From the NCBI RefSeq assembly GCF_004210375.1, contig NW_027467782.1, forward strand, positions 26,577,276 to 26,641,275: DNA of 64,000 bases, given 5' to 3'. Each line of letters begins with the position of its first letter. Positions within the stretch are counted from its first letter, which is position 1. Origin of the DNA: Tachypleus tridentatus. Lineage: Eukaryota > Arthropoda > Merostomata > Xiphosura > Limulidae. The position numbers and the translations under genes are program-made. The notes under the pieces were generated by a model. The model was not told the origin of the DNA. It did not search any database and was given only the letters and a program-made list of their open reading frames with translations. Shown in pieces: positions 1-13,125 of this stretch.

Positions 1-611
1 TAACAGATTAGGGTCAGTCACAGCGACACCCATATTAATTTCTCAGAAGTCACACTGATACCTGCAAAGGTGACGTGATTGAAAGTGGAGCTAGTTTTAC
101 TATCTCGTATTTTATATGTAAACATGATGACTTTTTGTAACGTTTATTACACACAGGAAAACTTTATGTTTACAGCTTTGACTGATTATTTACACAAGGT
201 AAAATGTTAGTAATTGGGAATGTCTATGAATTCCAATAATGAACAGAGACTTATTTTGCTGGCCATTCATTAATTTTGTTCACAGAGACACAGTTAGGGA
301 CATTCAAGACACGGAATACCTAGTTATTTTCAGTTACCTGGGGTTCAGTGCCTCATATCGAATACGTAAAAAGTTTAGATTTAACAGACTAAGTGTACAG
401 TGTCAGACTCGTTAGTTTTGGTAATGTAGTCGAAGGTAAACAACGGGTAAAAATCTGTTTAACTGGACCCAAATGTCTTCTATATAATCACCTTTACTTA
501 CGTAACAGTATTTCATAAATGCTGACGGCTGGTATCTTTCTTTACCTAAAGATAATCAACTTGTTTGTTAGGTTGTTTGATAACGTTTACCACATCTTTT
601 AGTATTAGACT
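1..611. other. non-coding, nothing recognised
   Basis: AT-rich sequence with no long reading frame, repeat or RNA gene that I can identify. Confidence 0.6.
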
Positions 612-857
612 TAGACTGTTTGTTTGTTTTTGCAATTTCGCGCAAAGCTACACAAAGACCGTCTGAACGAATCATCCCTAATTTGTAGTTTAAGACTAGA
701 AGAAAGGCAGCTAGTTATCATCACCCACCGTCAACTCTTGGGCTATTATTTTATCAACAAATACTGGGATTGACTCACATTATAACACCCCCCCCATGAC
801 CGAAAAGGCGAGCAAGTTTGTTGTGACAGTGATTGAAGCCCGTAATCCTCAGAATAA
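612..857 (-). repeat. tRNA-derived SINE (family A), decayed
   Basis: The block runs from a TTTG-rich tail through a GCGCAAAGCTACAC motif and a GGATTGACTCACATTATAAC motif to a degenerate tRNA-like head at the right end, so the element reads on the minus strand. The same order of motifs recurs at 51430-51712, where the tRNA A and B boxes are better preserved. From memory this family is abundant in horseshoe crabs. The head here is heavily mutated, so the copy is old. Confidence 0.7.
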
Positions 858-3800
858 CCTTATCACCTACCTATGATGTGACGTTAGACCCGACCCGGAA
901 TATATATCTAATTGTTTCCGTACACTACGTTTGTATTCTAACGTTACCCAAGATGTACATTTGTATTTCATAGGCCACGTACTAGTAAAATTTCTAACGC
1001 ATGACTCTATCCAAATATTCACATTTCTTATGAGACAAGCTCCATCCACAAGATGTAATTAATTTGGTAAAATGATTCAACACTTACAAGTTATAACATA
1101 AGTTATATTTTCATATTAGTGAACTACTGATCCTGTTTGATAATAAAATGGTTAAAACATTAGGACCAACACGTTTATTAAATTACGAGTAGTTCACACA
1201 TTGTAGTCAACTGGAGGGCCAGGACTTGACGGTACGTCGCACGTGTGTGACAGGAATATGATAGTGTAACTCACGTGCAGCGGCCACATTATTCTTCCTC
1301 GAGAAACCAACAATGACGACGAAAGTTCAATCCTGTATTTTGTTTAACCAACAGCATCACAACAAAGTAGTATTATTAGACGATACAGTTCTTAGTATTT
1401 AATTGAATATAAGGTCATCGTTATTTCACTAATTTGTTATTAGGTCCAAGATGGCAGAATAAACAAAGCTGGTCAGGTGCATAACCTTTATAACGGTCTG
1501 ATACACGTTACTCCGACACCTACATTTAGACTCAAGACAGTGACATCTATAACAGTTTCAGTTACAGACACCCCTTTCTGTAACTGTAAACTTAACAACA
1601 AACAATGACAGGTAAGATGGATACATAACTAAAGTAAACTTTCTTCCGAGAACATTAAAATTAGTTTTATTTTAATTTTCTAAAGTTGTGTTAGATCTCC
1701 AGTGGTATGTTTATGGACTAACTACGTTAGAAACCGGCTTTCTATACTAGTGGTAGGCAGAGAACAGAGAGCCAGTTGTGCATGCATACATACAAATAGA
1801 AACTGTTGATTTTAAAACTTTATGGAATTAAATTAACAGATACTAGCTTCCAACTGAAAGCATGGAGTAATGGATGGGTATAAACCTTCTTTACAAAATT
1901 TAAGACACAGTAATGGTAGAGACCATACACTTATTGCGGGATTGACCTACAAGTTCTTCACTACTTCCACTGATAACTTATTATTCACGTTGGCATCTTT
2001 TGTATTAAACGTTAAGAACAATTAGTGAGACTGTATAACTATGGTAATAAAACTTATTAGGTTTAAACTAAATCTTCTTCTCTCTCTAATTAGAAACACA
2101 AGTTGTAAGTTAATTATTCTTCCTGCTACAGTGTATTAAACCCAGAAGAAAATATAATAAGGTTTATCCTTCATTAGAGAAACAAGTTCATTGCAATGTA
2201 TATCTATTAACGTATCACTGCGTTCTAGTGTTTAGAAACTTACTATTTATTAGCCAGATCTAGAATTTCTGTAAAGAAGTATAGTAAAAGAAACATCTCA
2301 ACTAGAATATGAAATGAACCTGGTATATAATACATTTTAGTTTTACCGGTTGTATGTTCTTTGTGTATTTCAGTAACGGTGTAAACAGTTAAATAAACAT
2401 GTTTACAGTTCTTCCTCTTTGTTATATTTTATTTTAAAATTGTCAAACCACTTTAACTTCTTAACAGCGATGACCAGTTCATAGTTAACTGCACGTCTTT
2501 GGAGTCTCGTGTCTTTAAAAAAAAAAAAAGTCTAAATTTTATAAGTCTAAAGAATTTTATTAGGTAAAAAGACTTAATGTTGTTTTCGTGTGCTATCCCT
2601 ATCTATCTTTCCTTAACATGTCTGAAGCACCTAGAAGGAGGTTTATTCATGTCAATCCCATATTGATTGTTTACTAATGCGATTGGCTTCACTCACCATT
2701 TTAAGCTATGTCTACGGACAACCTATTTCTAGAGCAGTGTGGCTCCAAGAAGAGAAATCACAAATACCAAACGTGTAAAATCAAAGTTATACATTGAAGG
2801 TTATTCAGTGTGATAGGCCAGTCTAACCTCTTATGATCCAATAGGGTCGTATGGTTGACACTTATAGTGCAAGATAAACTGACACTGTTTATAATAAAAG
2901 TGGTTGATATACAAAAGACGTGTGAAGTTTTTAGGCTATATTCTTCACCTACAGTCAGCAGCAGAGTAGATACGGTGTCGACTTTGATGAATGTAAAGGC
3001 TTAATTGTTCCTATAAAACAGTAAGATATACATTACTACGAGGGAACCAATCTCAGTGAACTTTGGAGAGATCACTACACCAAATGTACAATGTATTGAC
3101 AAGAAAAAAGCTGTAGACGTGTGCTATTTACAGCAGACCTGGGGTATTAGATATTTATATACTTTGGTATGAAATAGTAAAGTATTTGTACTTTACAGAG
3201 ACCAAGCAAAATTGAAATTGTTTCTTTTGTCTCATTCTTGAGGGAGGGTCTTTGTGGTTTCTCCAATAAATGATTTTACTCGATTCTTGTATCTTAAGTT
3301 TAAAAGAAATCTTTCTCAGTAGCAAAGCTATACCTTTGTGATCTTAAGCCAGTTTTGACATTCGTGGGGGGGGCAGAGTACAGAGAGTCCATTTTGTACT
3401 TAACTGAAAACAAATCAATGGGGAAACATTTACGTGTATACATATATAAAAAATATTTTTATACTGTGATATTTTCCCGATTTAAGTTACATTAAACGAT
3501 ATCACATGTACATAACATTTAGTTTTCTCGCGAACAAATGAAACTTAGACTCAGAACGAAACGTTAATATTGAGAATGTGATATAGGTAGTTATCTCCGA
3601 TTATATAGATTTCACAAAAATTTATTAACATCACGCTACAGACCATAAAAAACCGCAGTAGTTAACGGTACGCAAACAAGTCAGTAATTTTAGGGTCAAA
3701 CGTCATAGCAACAAAAAAGTTGCTGATGCAATAATTAAATTAATGATATGAATTGGAAAGCTCAGTCCCAACACCTAGTTTCGTCTGTCTTAAATTGTTA

Positions 3801-4545
3801 ACACTAAATTCGGTGATTGGTGTATATCTAGTGTTAAGAATTCACTTGAATATTGAAGGAAGTACTTAACATCGTACGGTACTGTGGACTTTCATTGTGA
3901 AACTTCGAAAACTCTTTAAAAAATGGTAGGAAAAAGGTGAAAATCGAGTATTTTGTTTATGTAAACAGAAGTGTACATATAAACGTGTAGAAGTATAAAA
4001 ACACTACAAACTCCCACCCCCCAAGGAACAACTATTTCCATGTTTAAAAACGTTGTACTTTGTTAATGGATAAACGAGTTTACAATCAGGTTAAAAACTT
4101 AGCAAACACATTAGCGAAAAACCAAAATTAAAAGTCACTATCACGGAAAGAGAAATGTACAAAGACAATGTCGGTATTACAGAATTGTGGTGCTAAAATC
4201 CGGAATTCGTTCCAAGAAGTGGCCAGTGTGAAGATAGACAAACGATATTTCCGTTTTCAGTTTTTATTTGTATGTAGCAGCAGTAGTTTACTATTCATAT
4301 AATTTACAACGATTTTTACCCGTTTCTTCCTAATTGAATTTCCCCAAAGCTGCTCAGGGGCTAAGTTTTCTTGCCATTCATGAATTAGAAATGATAAAAT
4401 GAAGGGGAATAAAAGCTAATCAACATCATGCTATGGGCGACTCTCACTCAATGTTATTTGACAGTCACTTTTATAATGCTTCTACCGCTGCATAAATACA
4501 TGCTACAATTTTTTTGCTCAATTAAATTCACTGTAAGTACAATAT
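858..4545. other. non-coding, nothing recognised
   Basis: About 3.7 kb of AT-rich sequence with short homopolymers (for example a run of A at 2517-2529 and G-rich 3366-3373). The only frame of 60 codons (867-1049 minus) overlaps nothing conserved. No gene or mobile element was recognised. Confidence 0.5.
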
Positions 4546-4550
4546 AAATA

Positions 4551-4605
4551 TGCACCCTCAGTGGGGCTCGAACCACGAATCTATTCTTCGGTATAGAGTT
4601 GTTGT
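4551..4605 (-). repeat. tRNA-like fragment (T-arm), SINE relic or tRNA pseudogene
   Basis: On the minus strand this reads GTGGTTCGAGCCCCAC, a perfect tRNA T-arm and RNA polymerase III B box, followed by TGAGGGTGCA. No convincing A box or D-arm is present upstream, so this is a truncated tRNA-derived piece and not a working tRNA gene. Confidence 0.4.
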
Positions 4606-7600
4606 TTTTTTATTCTACATAAAATATTTCTCTCCAAGTACCTGCTAAATAAATATTGGAAACGTCACAGTAAGCCTTAATACTTAGTTTTAATATACTG
4701 TTAACAATACAAGTTTGTATTGATTTTAATTCCTCTATTTTCATTCTGCTACTGTTTGTTGAAGCTCAGATCTCTTCAACTGAACCTTCTACATGATATT
4801 TGACCAATCTGTAAGAAAAGATTTGAATAAGGCATTGACATTTATTAAAAAACACAGAAATAGCAAGATACTATAATAGCTTTAAAGAACATTTTCAAAC
4901 ATATTTCTTGGTTATAATTCAAACATGATAGATGGCGCTTTTCCACTTACATCGAAGGTTCGGAAGTTATCATTCGTGCGTATTCGATTTGCTCTTAAAT
5001 ACTCTACATTTTAAATGTTTCTTTTAGTAAAAAGTCGCATCTTTTAAGAGAGTTTGAATCTGTGTTTAACTAAATGATAATAAGCCAATACTTTGAAAGA
5101 ACTAGCATCTTTCTGCGACTGAATAATACAATCACACCTTAAAATACTTTGTTTTCTCATAATTATACACTAATTAAAAGCCTTCTTTAAAACTTTAAAA
5201 ATGAGGAATAAATATTTTAAGTTAACTCGCACCTATGTTAGATTTAACTAGCACAAAATATCTGTAGAGTTTAGGACCCTTCTTGATTAACAGAGACTCC
5301 AATGTGTCAGTTAAGCTTCCCTACAATATCTAATTATTTTACATTTAACCATAAGTAGGGCTAGCATGCGAAACACAACCCTTTGGGTATTAAAACGTGG
5401 CATTAGTACTTGTGCACGTAAGGTATGTTTGGTTTCAACAGCTTCTGAGCGAGAAGTTAAGCACAGTATCAAACTTCATGTACACAGGATCTGGGAAGGG
5501 GGTAGAGAAGAAACACTGATAGTAGACTCTATAAGCAAGTCTGACAACTATCCATTGTGTTTGGGTAATCTTATTGGCACTTTGTAACCACTCCCGTCGA
5601 AACTCGGAGGGTAAACGACTAATAAACCATTTCATAATTAGTTTCCCAAGAAAAATCTACATTATACCCACTAAAACATGTTATCGTTGGAAACAGTCTT
5701 CACTTTGTAAATGAGCTCACAAAACATAACATTAAACGTATTTTTACTTTATTTCTTGTAACCACAAAACTGCTCAATTATTATCTGTACTGTGCGCACC
5801 ACTTGTATAGAAATCCAGATTTTGGGCTTTGTAAGCCTTCAGATTGACAGCTGATCCACAAGGGCACAAAATATATTAGTTGTGGTTTTAGCACAGAATA
5901 CTTAGGGCATCTTGGAAAGATTAAAATTTTGTTTTTCTTTTCTGGTAAAATATTTTTCCAACGTTTATTTTTAAATTTTTTTGACAACTGGTAACAGGTT
6001 TTACTTTTTATCTTCAACCAATCAAGAAAGAATGCTAAATGACGTGACAGAAACATTCTCCTTATTACAATACAGCTGACAGAAGTAGTAAAAAACATTT
6101 TCTGCAAATATTTTATATGAGTACATTGGAAGATTTGTTAAACTAAAACGCTAAAAACTGTTTTAATAATGAAATAATCTTAAACAGTTCAAATTTATTT
6201 GTTGAAATATATAGATTAAAAAGATACACTTTTTTTTTTATAAAGTGTGTTTAAACCTACTGAACTTAGTAATTGATTAACAAAATACCACAATGAGCAA
6301 GTTAGTTTTTTTAAACAAAAATTACGTTTCGACGCATAGTATCGATGGTATTAGTCGAAATGGTGTAAATATAAAACTCAGATATTTTCTATTGTAAAGA
6401 TTGTTATTGTAGTCAATATTATTCATTTATACCTTATTTGGCTTTGTTTTGCTTTCCTCAAGAGCAAATTTGCACAAATTGCCATACGAGTTGTGTTCAC
6501 CACAGCAGTCGAATCTTTTAATTTAGTGTTACGAGATTTCAATCTTACCGATAAACAATCAGATGGAATAAACTTATCACGAATGTTCTAGAACTGAATA
6601 TTAGAAGTAAAAAGGGATTTTGAGTTTAGTAAAAAGTTGTCAAGAAGTAGAAAAATTGTTTTTTAATCCTTTATCACTGTCACGGTTTACTTACAAATCT
6701 GTATTAGAAAGAAGCCCTCTTGGTTCTCTATCTCCAGTATTGTATTGAAGTTGGCTGTTAAATGTTTCAGGTATAAAGAAGACTAATGTTTGCTACTATT
6801 GACAAAGATTAGTGAAGGTACAGCGACGTGCATGTATTTTTCTGAAAGAATGAAACAGAACCACTAAACTCAACTTAGTATTAAATTTTATAAAAGAAAT
6901 AAATGAAAGTTTCAAAAAAAATATTTAACGTTATTTTACAAACAATAAATTTTCAATCTTTGCATTTGTTTTGTTAAACATATACAATAGGATATTCGTT
7001 TCGTGCCCACCACAAATATCAAAACAAAGTTTTTAGGGTTCCAAACAAACCTTCCACTGATCACGTGACAGGGACTTTTGTCTTTAAGGCTATACTTTTA
7101 CAGCAATATTTCTTAGTGACGTATTGAAGGGATATAAGCACGTTCTTACAAACTGTCAAATAATCCTATTGTAAACACTTGATTGTGTTTAAAAGCTTTT
7201 ACCATACATTTCAGGTTCTGTACAAATTACCTTGGCTATGGTGTATAATTTCGTTACATGCAACATCAGGGTACATTGTACTTTACAACAAATTAAAATA
7301 GTTTATTTCATATTTATGAATCAGGGAAATAATATATTTAATACTATTATTTATTATAGTCTGTTATTGCATTCCTATGAAACATAATGGGTGAAAGTTT
7401 CAGTTTCAAAAATGTAATGTCTAGTTTGAAATTTAAGTAATTAGTGATATTTTGAAATAGGTTTTCTTCCTGCCACTCAATACGATATTTCATATTTTTA
7501 ACAGTATTTTAGACGGTTATTAAAAATGATGTTTTACGCACCCTTGGTAAGATGGAAAGGCATTGGTTAAGTCCTATGAAAAATAAACGAAAAAAGTTTC

Positions 7601-7734
7601 CCAAGCGATTGTTAATACTAAGATAACGTCAGATAATGCAAGTCGGTTGGTACACAAAGTATAGTAATGTAGTTGTGTTTGATACCTGTCAGTGTTTATT
7701 ATAGGATATTGTTAATCAAAGGTTAACGTTTTTA
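4606..7734. other. non-coding, nothing recognised
   Basis: AT-rich sequence. Reading frames at 5366-5587 (plus) and 5781-6107 (minus) have no recognisable domain and look like chance frames. Confidence 0.5.
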
Positions 7735-7870
7735 ATACTAATGCATGACAAACGTGCTTTGTGGTTTTCTTATAAGAGAGCCACATCCGGTTATCTGCTA
7801 GCCCACTGAGGGGAATCGAAACACTATTTTTAACGTTGTAAATCCGTACACTTACCGTTTTATAGCAGTG
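7735..7870 (-). repeat. tRNA-derived SINE (family B)
   Basis: On the plus strand the block has a TATAAGAGAGCCACATC segment, then GCCCACTGAGGGGAATCGAA and a GTTGTAAATCCGTA segment. Read on the minus strand these give a tRNA-like B box (TTCGATTCCCCTC). The same order of motifs is found at 53000-53118, so this is a dispersed family. This copy is diverged. Confidence 0.7.
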
Positions 7871-8086
7871 GGCATGGAAAACGTAGCCAGATAATTCCTC
7901 TCGGTAAATACATTTTGTAGTGTTATTTCTCTTCATTGTTTTTATTTGTTTAGTGAAAAACTCCAGGATGGTCTATCAGGAGTTATATCCGCCGAAATAT
8001 TCCATCCCCAAATTCAAGAATTTGAATCTGGGCCACTCAGGTTCCCAGGAGGTACTGTGCATGCAGCAGTTTTGTATACTTCTCAT

Positions 8087-8130
8087 TGAGAGAGAGAGAG
8101 AGAGAAGAGAAAGAAAGAGAGAGAGAAAGT
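8087..8130. repeat. GA-rich microsatellite
   Basis: Imperfect (GA)n/(GAAA)n tract. It creates an arginine/glutamate-rich chance frame on the plus strand and a serine/leucine-rich one on the minus strand. Confidence 0.85.
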
Positions 8131-8961
8131 TTTGTAATCTGATGGTATGGAAAGGAATGTTGAACAAACAAAAGTTGAAAATAAAACTAACAAGTAATCT
8201 TGATATAAGTACCTAAATTACTAATAGTTGTAATAGAATGGCATAGACAGATATACAGCTTGTGGTGTTTGCATACCCGTTAGAACTGTAACAAGATTTT
8301 TAATACCCATAATAACAACACAAAACTATTAAATAAATTAGAAGACAACGCTTCGAAATTTTAAAATTTCTACATTTTGTACAAACAATCTTGAGATTCA
8401 TTTTTACCTCGAATGGGTTTGTTGTTATCAGTTGAACTGATAGATAATGAGTGCGGCCAAGGTCATGAAAATAATTTTTTTTTGTTACAAAACAGTTGTG
8501 TTTACAACATTTAAACGAGATTGTATCCTACCCACTACTGGTTAGAGTGCAGGTGGTGTTACTTATTGGAAGATTTTACTATGTACATAAAGGAGTTTAC
8601 CTTGTTAAAATTGTTTTAACATCCGAGTTTAAGCTGTTTGATACGTTTACTAATACAGCAGTTTATATACAAGTTTTTACTAAATTTATTTATAGAAAAT
8701 ATATACTGATACGGCTGTGCTAAGGGTCGACTATATTCTAGTTATAATTTAAACACTTATTACATGTTTTTATTTATTTATTTGCTTTTATCCACATAAT
8801 GGTCCCTTTTGATTTTGTGTGAAATTTAACATTAAGATGTGTTCGTACACCAACCTTAAGCGGTCAGTGTTCATACATCAATATAAAACAATGTCTGGCG
8901 AGTGGCAATACATACTCTGGTAAACAAATGTTTATCAAAATACAAGTTTGTTTTAACTCAC

Positions 8962-9126
8962 CAGTTCACGAATAAATAGAGATTGCTGCTCCTATCATCG
9001 AACGAAGAATAGAAGTACCAACCACCACAGTTCGAATAGGAGAGGGATATACTTCTTCAGTCACGAAATAGATGCCAGCAGCTGTGGATATGGACATTTT
9101 ATCCATCATCGGAAAATTTATCATAT
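8962..9126 (-). CDS. SLC22-like organic ion transporter, 3' exon
   Basis: This exon has an ACAG acceptor before 9126 and a GTGAGT donor after 8962. It encodes a stretch like the region just before the last membrane segments of SLC22 transporters, which move organic cations, anions or carnitine across the plasma membrane. The key string is TEEVYPSPIRTVVVGT, matching the family pattern TAE-x-YPT-x-x-RN-x-G-x-G, followed by a glycine-rich segment. It splices in phase to the exon at 9448-9624, the shared codon giving an aspartate. Near its 3' end the frame breaks, since about two bases seem missing where the family would read PFIREL. The last transmembrane exon was not found to the left. It is either part of a transporter gene with long introns or a pseudogene. 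The family call is fairly sure; functionality is not. Confidence 0.6.
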
Positions 9127-9447
9127 CTGTACAAAGTAAATACATATTTAAAACGCCAATAACAAAATTACCAGTAAAACTACAATAAGAAATTAAATAC
9201 AGATACGATACCTTAAAAAACAAACAAACAAACTTAACCTAACAAGTTTATAGCTGTTAAATGTTACTTCAGGAACGTAAATTCAATGAATATTAATACG
9301 TGACTAAATATTTTGCTTTTAAGCAAACACTGATTTGTAATTCATTTTAGTTTGTTACACTCAACATAACTGAAAGCATCATAACTCTAGTAAAATTATA
9401 ATTATGATAAAAACAAAGAATTGCAGGACACTTTGCTTTACACACAC

Positions 9448-9624
9448 CTTGCGGAACAGCAATCTCCAGAACATAGGAAACACAAGTAACTAGGAAAGAT
9501 ACTATGATGGTTAGTTTCCGTTTCACAAAGTTTACCGTTAGAGGGAGCATTACACAAACCGGAAGTTCCACAGCAGCTTGCAGTGGTAAGCTGATGTACG
9601 TACTGTCCACTAGTGTAGAGGAGC
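9448..9624 (-). CDS. SLC22-like organic ion transporter, 5' exon of the pair
   Basis: The exon encodes YGLTFGSSTL, then a segment ending in LQAAVELPVCVMLPLTVNFV, then a hydrophobic helix ending in AVPQ. This matches the SLC22/MFS region where YYGLS precedes a membrane helix with an E-(I/L)-P motif and a short basic cytoplasmic loop (here VKRK, usually GRR). A GTGTGT donor follows AVPQ and joins in phase to the exon at 8962-9126. The left edge of the exon is uncertain because no clean AG acceptor sits in the right frame. Upstream exons with the MFS sugar-transport signature were not found in 9.6-11 kb. Partial gene or pseudogene. Confidence 0.55.
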
Positions 9625-11049
9625 CGAAGGTCAAGCCGTAGTGTTAAAATGTAAAACTTAAATGTTCCATAAATGCTACTAGTAAAAACATTTTTGTTAA
9701 TACAATGTTGTGGTTTATCAATACCAAAACACAAGCTCGCGTATTGGAATATTTACTTGTCTGTTCTCAAATTGATATTCTTTAAAGGCAGAATTGGAGT
9801 AAATTAACCTGTAAAATTGTGGACGTGATAAAATGCACCAATCGATAGGGTTCCTTCGTCTTCTGAATCAGAAACCGTTATTAAATGTCAAATCGGTCAG
9901 GAGATGACGGAACTGAGCAAAACGTTTGTACCAAAAAAATATCAGGTCATTCTACGTGTGGCTATGCTGTGGCTAAAATATATTACAAAGCATGTATGGT
10001 TTCTGAAAAGTTAGAAGATAACTACCATTTCTATAATTCTACGACGCAATCGCAGTAGAAAGTCAAACTTTCCTGAAATTTGATTTATACAAAAAGCCAG
10101 TGACGTCATTATGGTTTCCATTATTTTGTTGATATTCACAATTTCAAGAGGACATAAGTTAAAGATAAAGAGTCGTTTTCCTCCACCATCTTTGACATTA
10201 AAGTATTAACTACTGGTTAGTCAAAGAGCGCTTCAAGATCATCTACACAGTTTTTCTTTTGTACATTGTCGTGTTAAGTTGGGCCAAAATGCTATCCGTT
10301 ACTTTAGAATATTTGCAACAGTTACTACTCATAATAAGGTGTGTTCTGATTCGCAAAATGGCTTCTAACATCCGCAGTCCCATACGATTACGGACCTTGT
10401 TTTTCAGGTGATATGGGTAAATATGCATTTGGCAATTGCATCACTCACTGGGGTGGTAAAACAGGATAGTGCATAGGCTGCTAGATCTTCATAAAACACG
10501 TGTGCTGCATCTTGATATCTGAAATTCCTTCCCAAAACTCACCAGGATCTTTTGGATGGTTGATTTAGTGTTTTATAGCACAAAGCAGCTAGTCTGTCTG
10601 CGCCAAACATCTGGTAAAAGTAAAATTACAAGTATATGTAGCAAAATTCATAAAAGGAAACTATGTTAAAACAAACGTTATTTTAGATAAAACAAAAGTA
10701 GCATAAAACCAATGTGTATATCTAGGGTACCATGTAAAGAGAAAAACTAATTGTCATAACCCGCCAGAAAGACTAACAGGTAAGTACAAAAACCATCGTC
10801 AGTCACCTGAAGTTGGCCTTTCCAGTCCTGGATTCGAGTTATTTAATGTTACTGCCAGTTTATCATTTCAAATCGAACGAGATGAACTGCGATTTTTAAA
10901 AAGTGAGCCACATTATAAAAGTGTAATATAAAAATTAAAAACTTGTATAGCATTAGAAAGATCAATGGCCTTTAAAAACTAAAAATTATTATTACCATTA
11001 CCAAGATGGACAGCGTTACCATCACCAATAATACTGTCTAACGTTATGG
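9625..11049. other. non-coding, nothing recognised
   Basis: No exon or repeat recognised. The frame at 10243-10428 (minus) has no similarity that I can name. Confidence 0.45.
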
Positions 11050-12480
11050 GCAAACCATGGGATGGGATAGAACATGTTTAAAATTGTGCCGTCGTTGAGT
11101 CGTAACGACAACAAAAAAGTAAAATATGGCTTATTGCAATCCGAGTGTTACACGAACTACACACTGGTGCAGTTTCAGATAATAGAAAAAACGATGCGTT
11201 AAAAAAACTGACCAACGCGTATTTTAGTTGGAACAACTTCCTCTTTCCGATCCTTACGGATCGAAGACGAAAGTTCAATAGAGAGATTTATTTGGTAAAG
11301 CTCGTTTTCACGTTGCTCAATCCAAGTAGATTGCCAACTGGGATGGAGCCGTGCCTTAAATATAGGATTATAGTCCATGTATGGAACAGGCACAGCAGTG
11401 ATAGTGCCAGAGCAAGTAGATTTAGCTGCAGTGCGAGTGAGCTCATTCCCATGAATACCAACGTGGTCTGGTATCCAGAAAAACTAGATAGCAGTGGATG
11501 TTAAAAGAGAAATGGTCTAATCGGTTTTGAATAATTAGCTAGAATAGGGTGAGAAGTGATTCAAAGCTAGCAGAGAACTAAGCGAGTTATTATAAATTGT
11601 GAAATGTGAGTACTGCTTAGCTTCTGTGTAATCGAGGTCAAGAGAAATGGCATACAGTTCAAACAAGCCATGAAGAGCCCACACAGTCGCTAGATTTCGA
11701 ACCATCTGTATAAATAGGAATGAAGAAGGTCCAAAAAGAATGTTTAGCAAATAAACAGTATTTCCAATCGGGAGCGTCTGCTTTCCTCAGATGACCTAAA
11801 AGATACATCAATTCATCCAAATGTGCTTGGATATAAAGGCGAAAAAAAAAGAGCAGTGACCGATCGTCTGTTCTAACAAGTGTGGTCCACTGAGGAAGGA
11901 AAACACATCTGCAGGTGAGCTGTTTTGGCAAGGAACGAAGTTTTGAAGCATATAGTAAAGATAGTTGCAAATGGCAGAGGTGCAAAGAAAGTTCATGAGA
12001 TTGTAAAAGCTGATGTAGGGAAGTGCAGATAGCCAAGCGCAGAGTAAAATCTTTGATGACGAATGGGGTCCATAATCGAGTTTGGATTGAATAAGAGCAC
12101 GATATATTTTTAAACATAGAACCTCGATCTGCTCCTGAAGTGGCAGAAGAGAAAACAAGAAGAATGCTTGGTGTTCTTGTATATTTGACCCATAGCTGCA
12201 TTACATGTGGTTTCAGGATCAGCTTACGGTCAAAGATATGCCCCAGGAACCAAACAAGAGGAGCATTATCCCTGATCCTAAGGTCTTAGAGACTACTCGT
12301 CAAAGCAATTAGACAGTAGTTTGAAGAAATCTAGGGATCCTTCCCAGGCTTAAAAGAAATGTAGGACAATAGTTTGGCGCCAGACATTAAGTAAAACATT
12401 CTCTTACCAAATGTAGTTACAGTGCACATCATCAGGTCCAACTGATGAACTACCAGACCACTGAAAAGCCAGGCTCAGTT
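11050..12480 (-). mobile_element. decayed LINE fragment: RT C-terminus plus RNase H
   Basis: Minus-strand pieces in several frames give, 5' to 3', an RT thumb segment (KIYRALIQSKLDYG near 12,080), a linker with SLLYASKLRSLPKQ near 11,950, then the RNase H start PIYTDGSKS near 11,700. Further on come the RNase H motif WIPDHVGIHGNE near 11,470 and a C-terminal Cys-rich stretch (CSSCNTRIAISHILLFC near 11,130). This order is that of APE-type non-LTR retrotransposons carrying RNase H (I/Jockey group, from family knowledge). The fragment has multiple frameshifts and stops, and its endonuclease and RT fingers are missing. It ends near the ORF1 fragment at 12.64 kb but need not belong to the same copy. 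Confidence 0.75.
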
Positions 12481-12635
12481 CCATTAAGGTAAAGGGACAA
12501 CTATAGTCAAAAAACAAAATCAGCTTGAAAGGAAAGAGGTGATCGCTCTACTAGAGTCTTGACAGGTAAGAAGGTGTAGGAGGGAGTAGAAGTTGTAAAT
12601 ACTCGGCTAAAGATTGACGATGCTCCAAGTACCAG

Positions 12636-12905
12636 CTATTTCCTGACCATCAGAAAGAAAGATTTAGAGAAATAAAGTGTATTGCTCACTGACCTTTCGA
12701 AGCTTTGAAACCGGTGGTAAAAGATATGCTGGTTGTGAACTTTATCCAAAATTTCTTCTGACATTTGTAGCATTGGATAATTGGTTTTTGGTGTGTTTTT
12801 CCCGGTTCGGTCGTGTGTCTTTTGAAAAATAAAAGCAACCGTTTTTAATAATTTTTCCTGATCGTCTTTTTTGTTGACGGTTACAACTATTACGCTGTTC
12901 ACTCA
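12636..12905 (-). mobile_element. LINE ORF1 fragment
   Basis: The minus-strand frame contains VTVNKKDDQEKLLKTV and KTHDRTGKNTPK. The DNA at 12,770-12,890 is clearly similar to 35,750-35,870, which lies just ahead of the zinc knuckles of LINE A ORF1. It is therefore a short ORF1 remnant of the same LINE family. The downstream half of the frame, after QMS, does not match LINE A. Confidence 0.65.
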
Positions 12906-12919
12906 CAAAGTTTTATCAA

Positions 12920-13125
12920 CTTTGTAGGATTGAACGAGATATATTGAGTCGCCTGTGACGGCCGCGCTTCTCGCGACAGCTATCGAGTTCGCAAACCAAA
13001 ATGCTATTGGCTACTTTTCAATCCTGCAGCGCGCAATTTAAACGCTGACTGAATTTTGCCCAAGTTTAGGTTTAGGGGTTTTCGAGAGACCTGAGCTAGT
13101 CACCGAGCAAGTCAGACGTGCCAAT
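12920..13125 (+). other. GC-rich 5' region of the ORF1-only LINE derivative
   Basis: Locally GC-rich segment (GACGGCCGCGCTTCTCGCG near 12,956) just upstream of the ORF1 start at 13126. Its base composition differs from the flanks. It may be the element's 5' UTR with an internal promoter, but I see no diagnostic motif. Confidence 0.35.

Noticed and set aside
4551-4605. Functional tRNA gene
   Set aside because: Only a T-arm is present; no D-arm or A box at the right distance.
7920-8216. 98-codon plus-strand frame with an Arg/Glu-rich part
   Set aside because: The charged part is a GA microsatellite and the rest has no recognisable domain.
10243-10428. 61-codon minus-strand frame near the SLC22 exons
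   Set aside because: No transmembrane pattern or transporter motif; likely chance.
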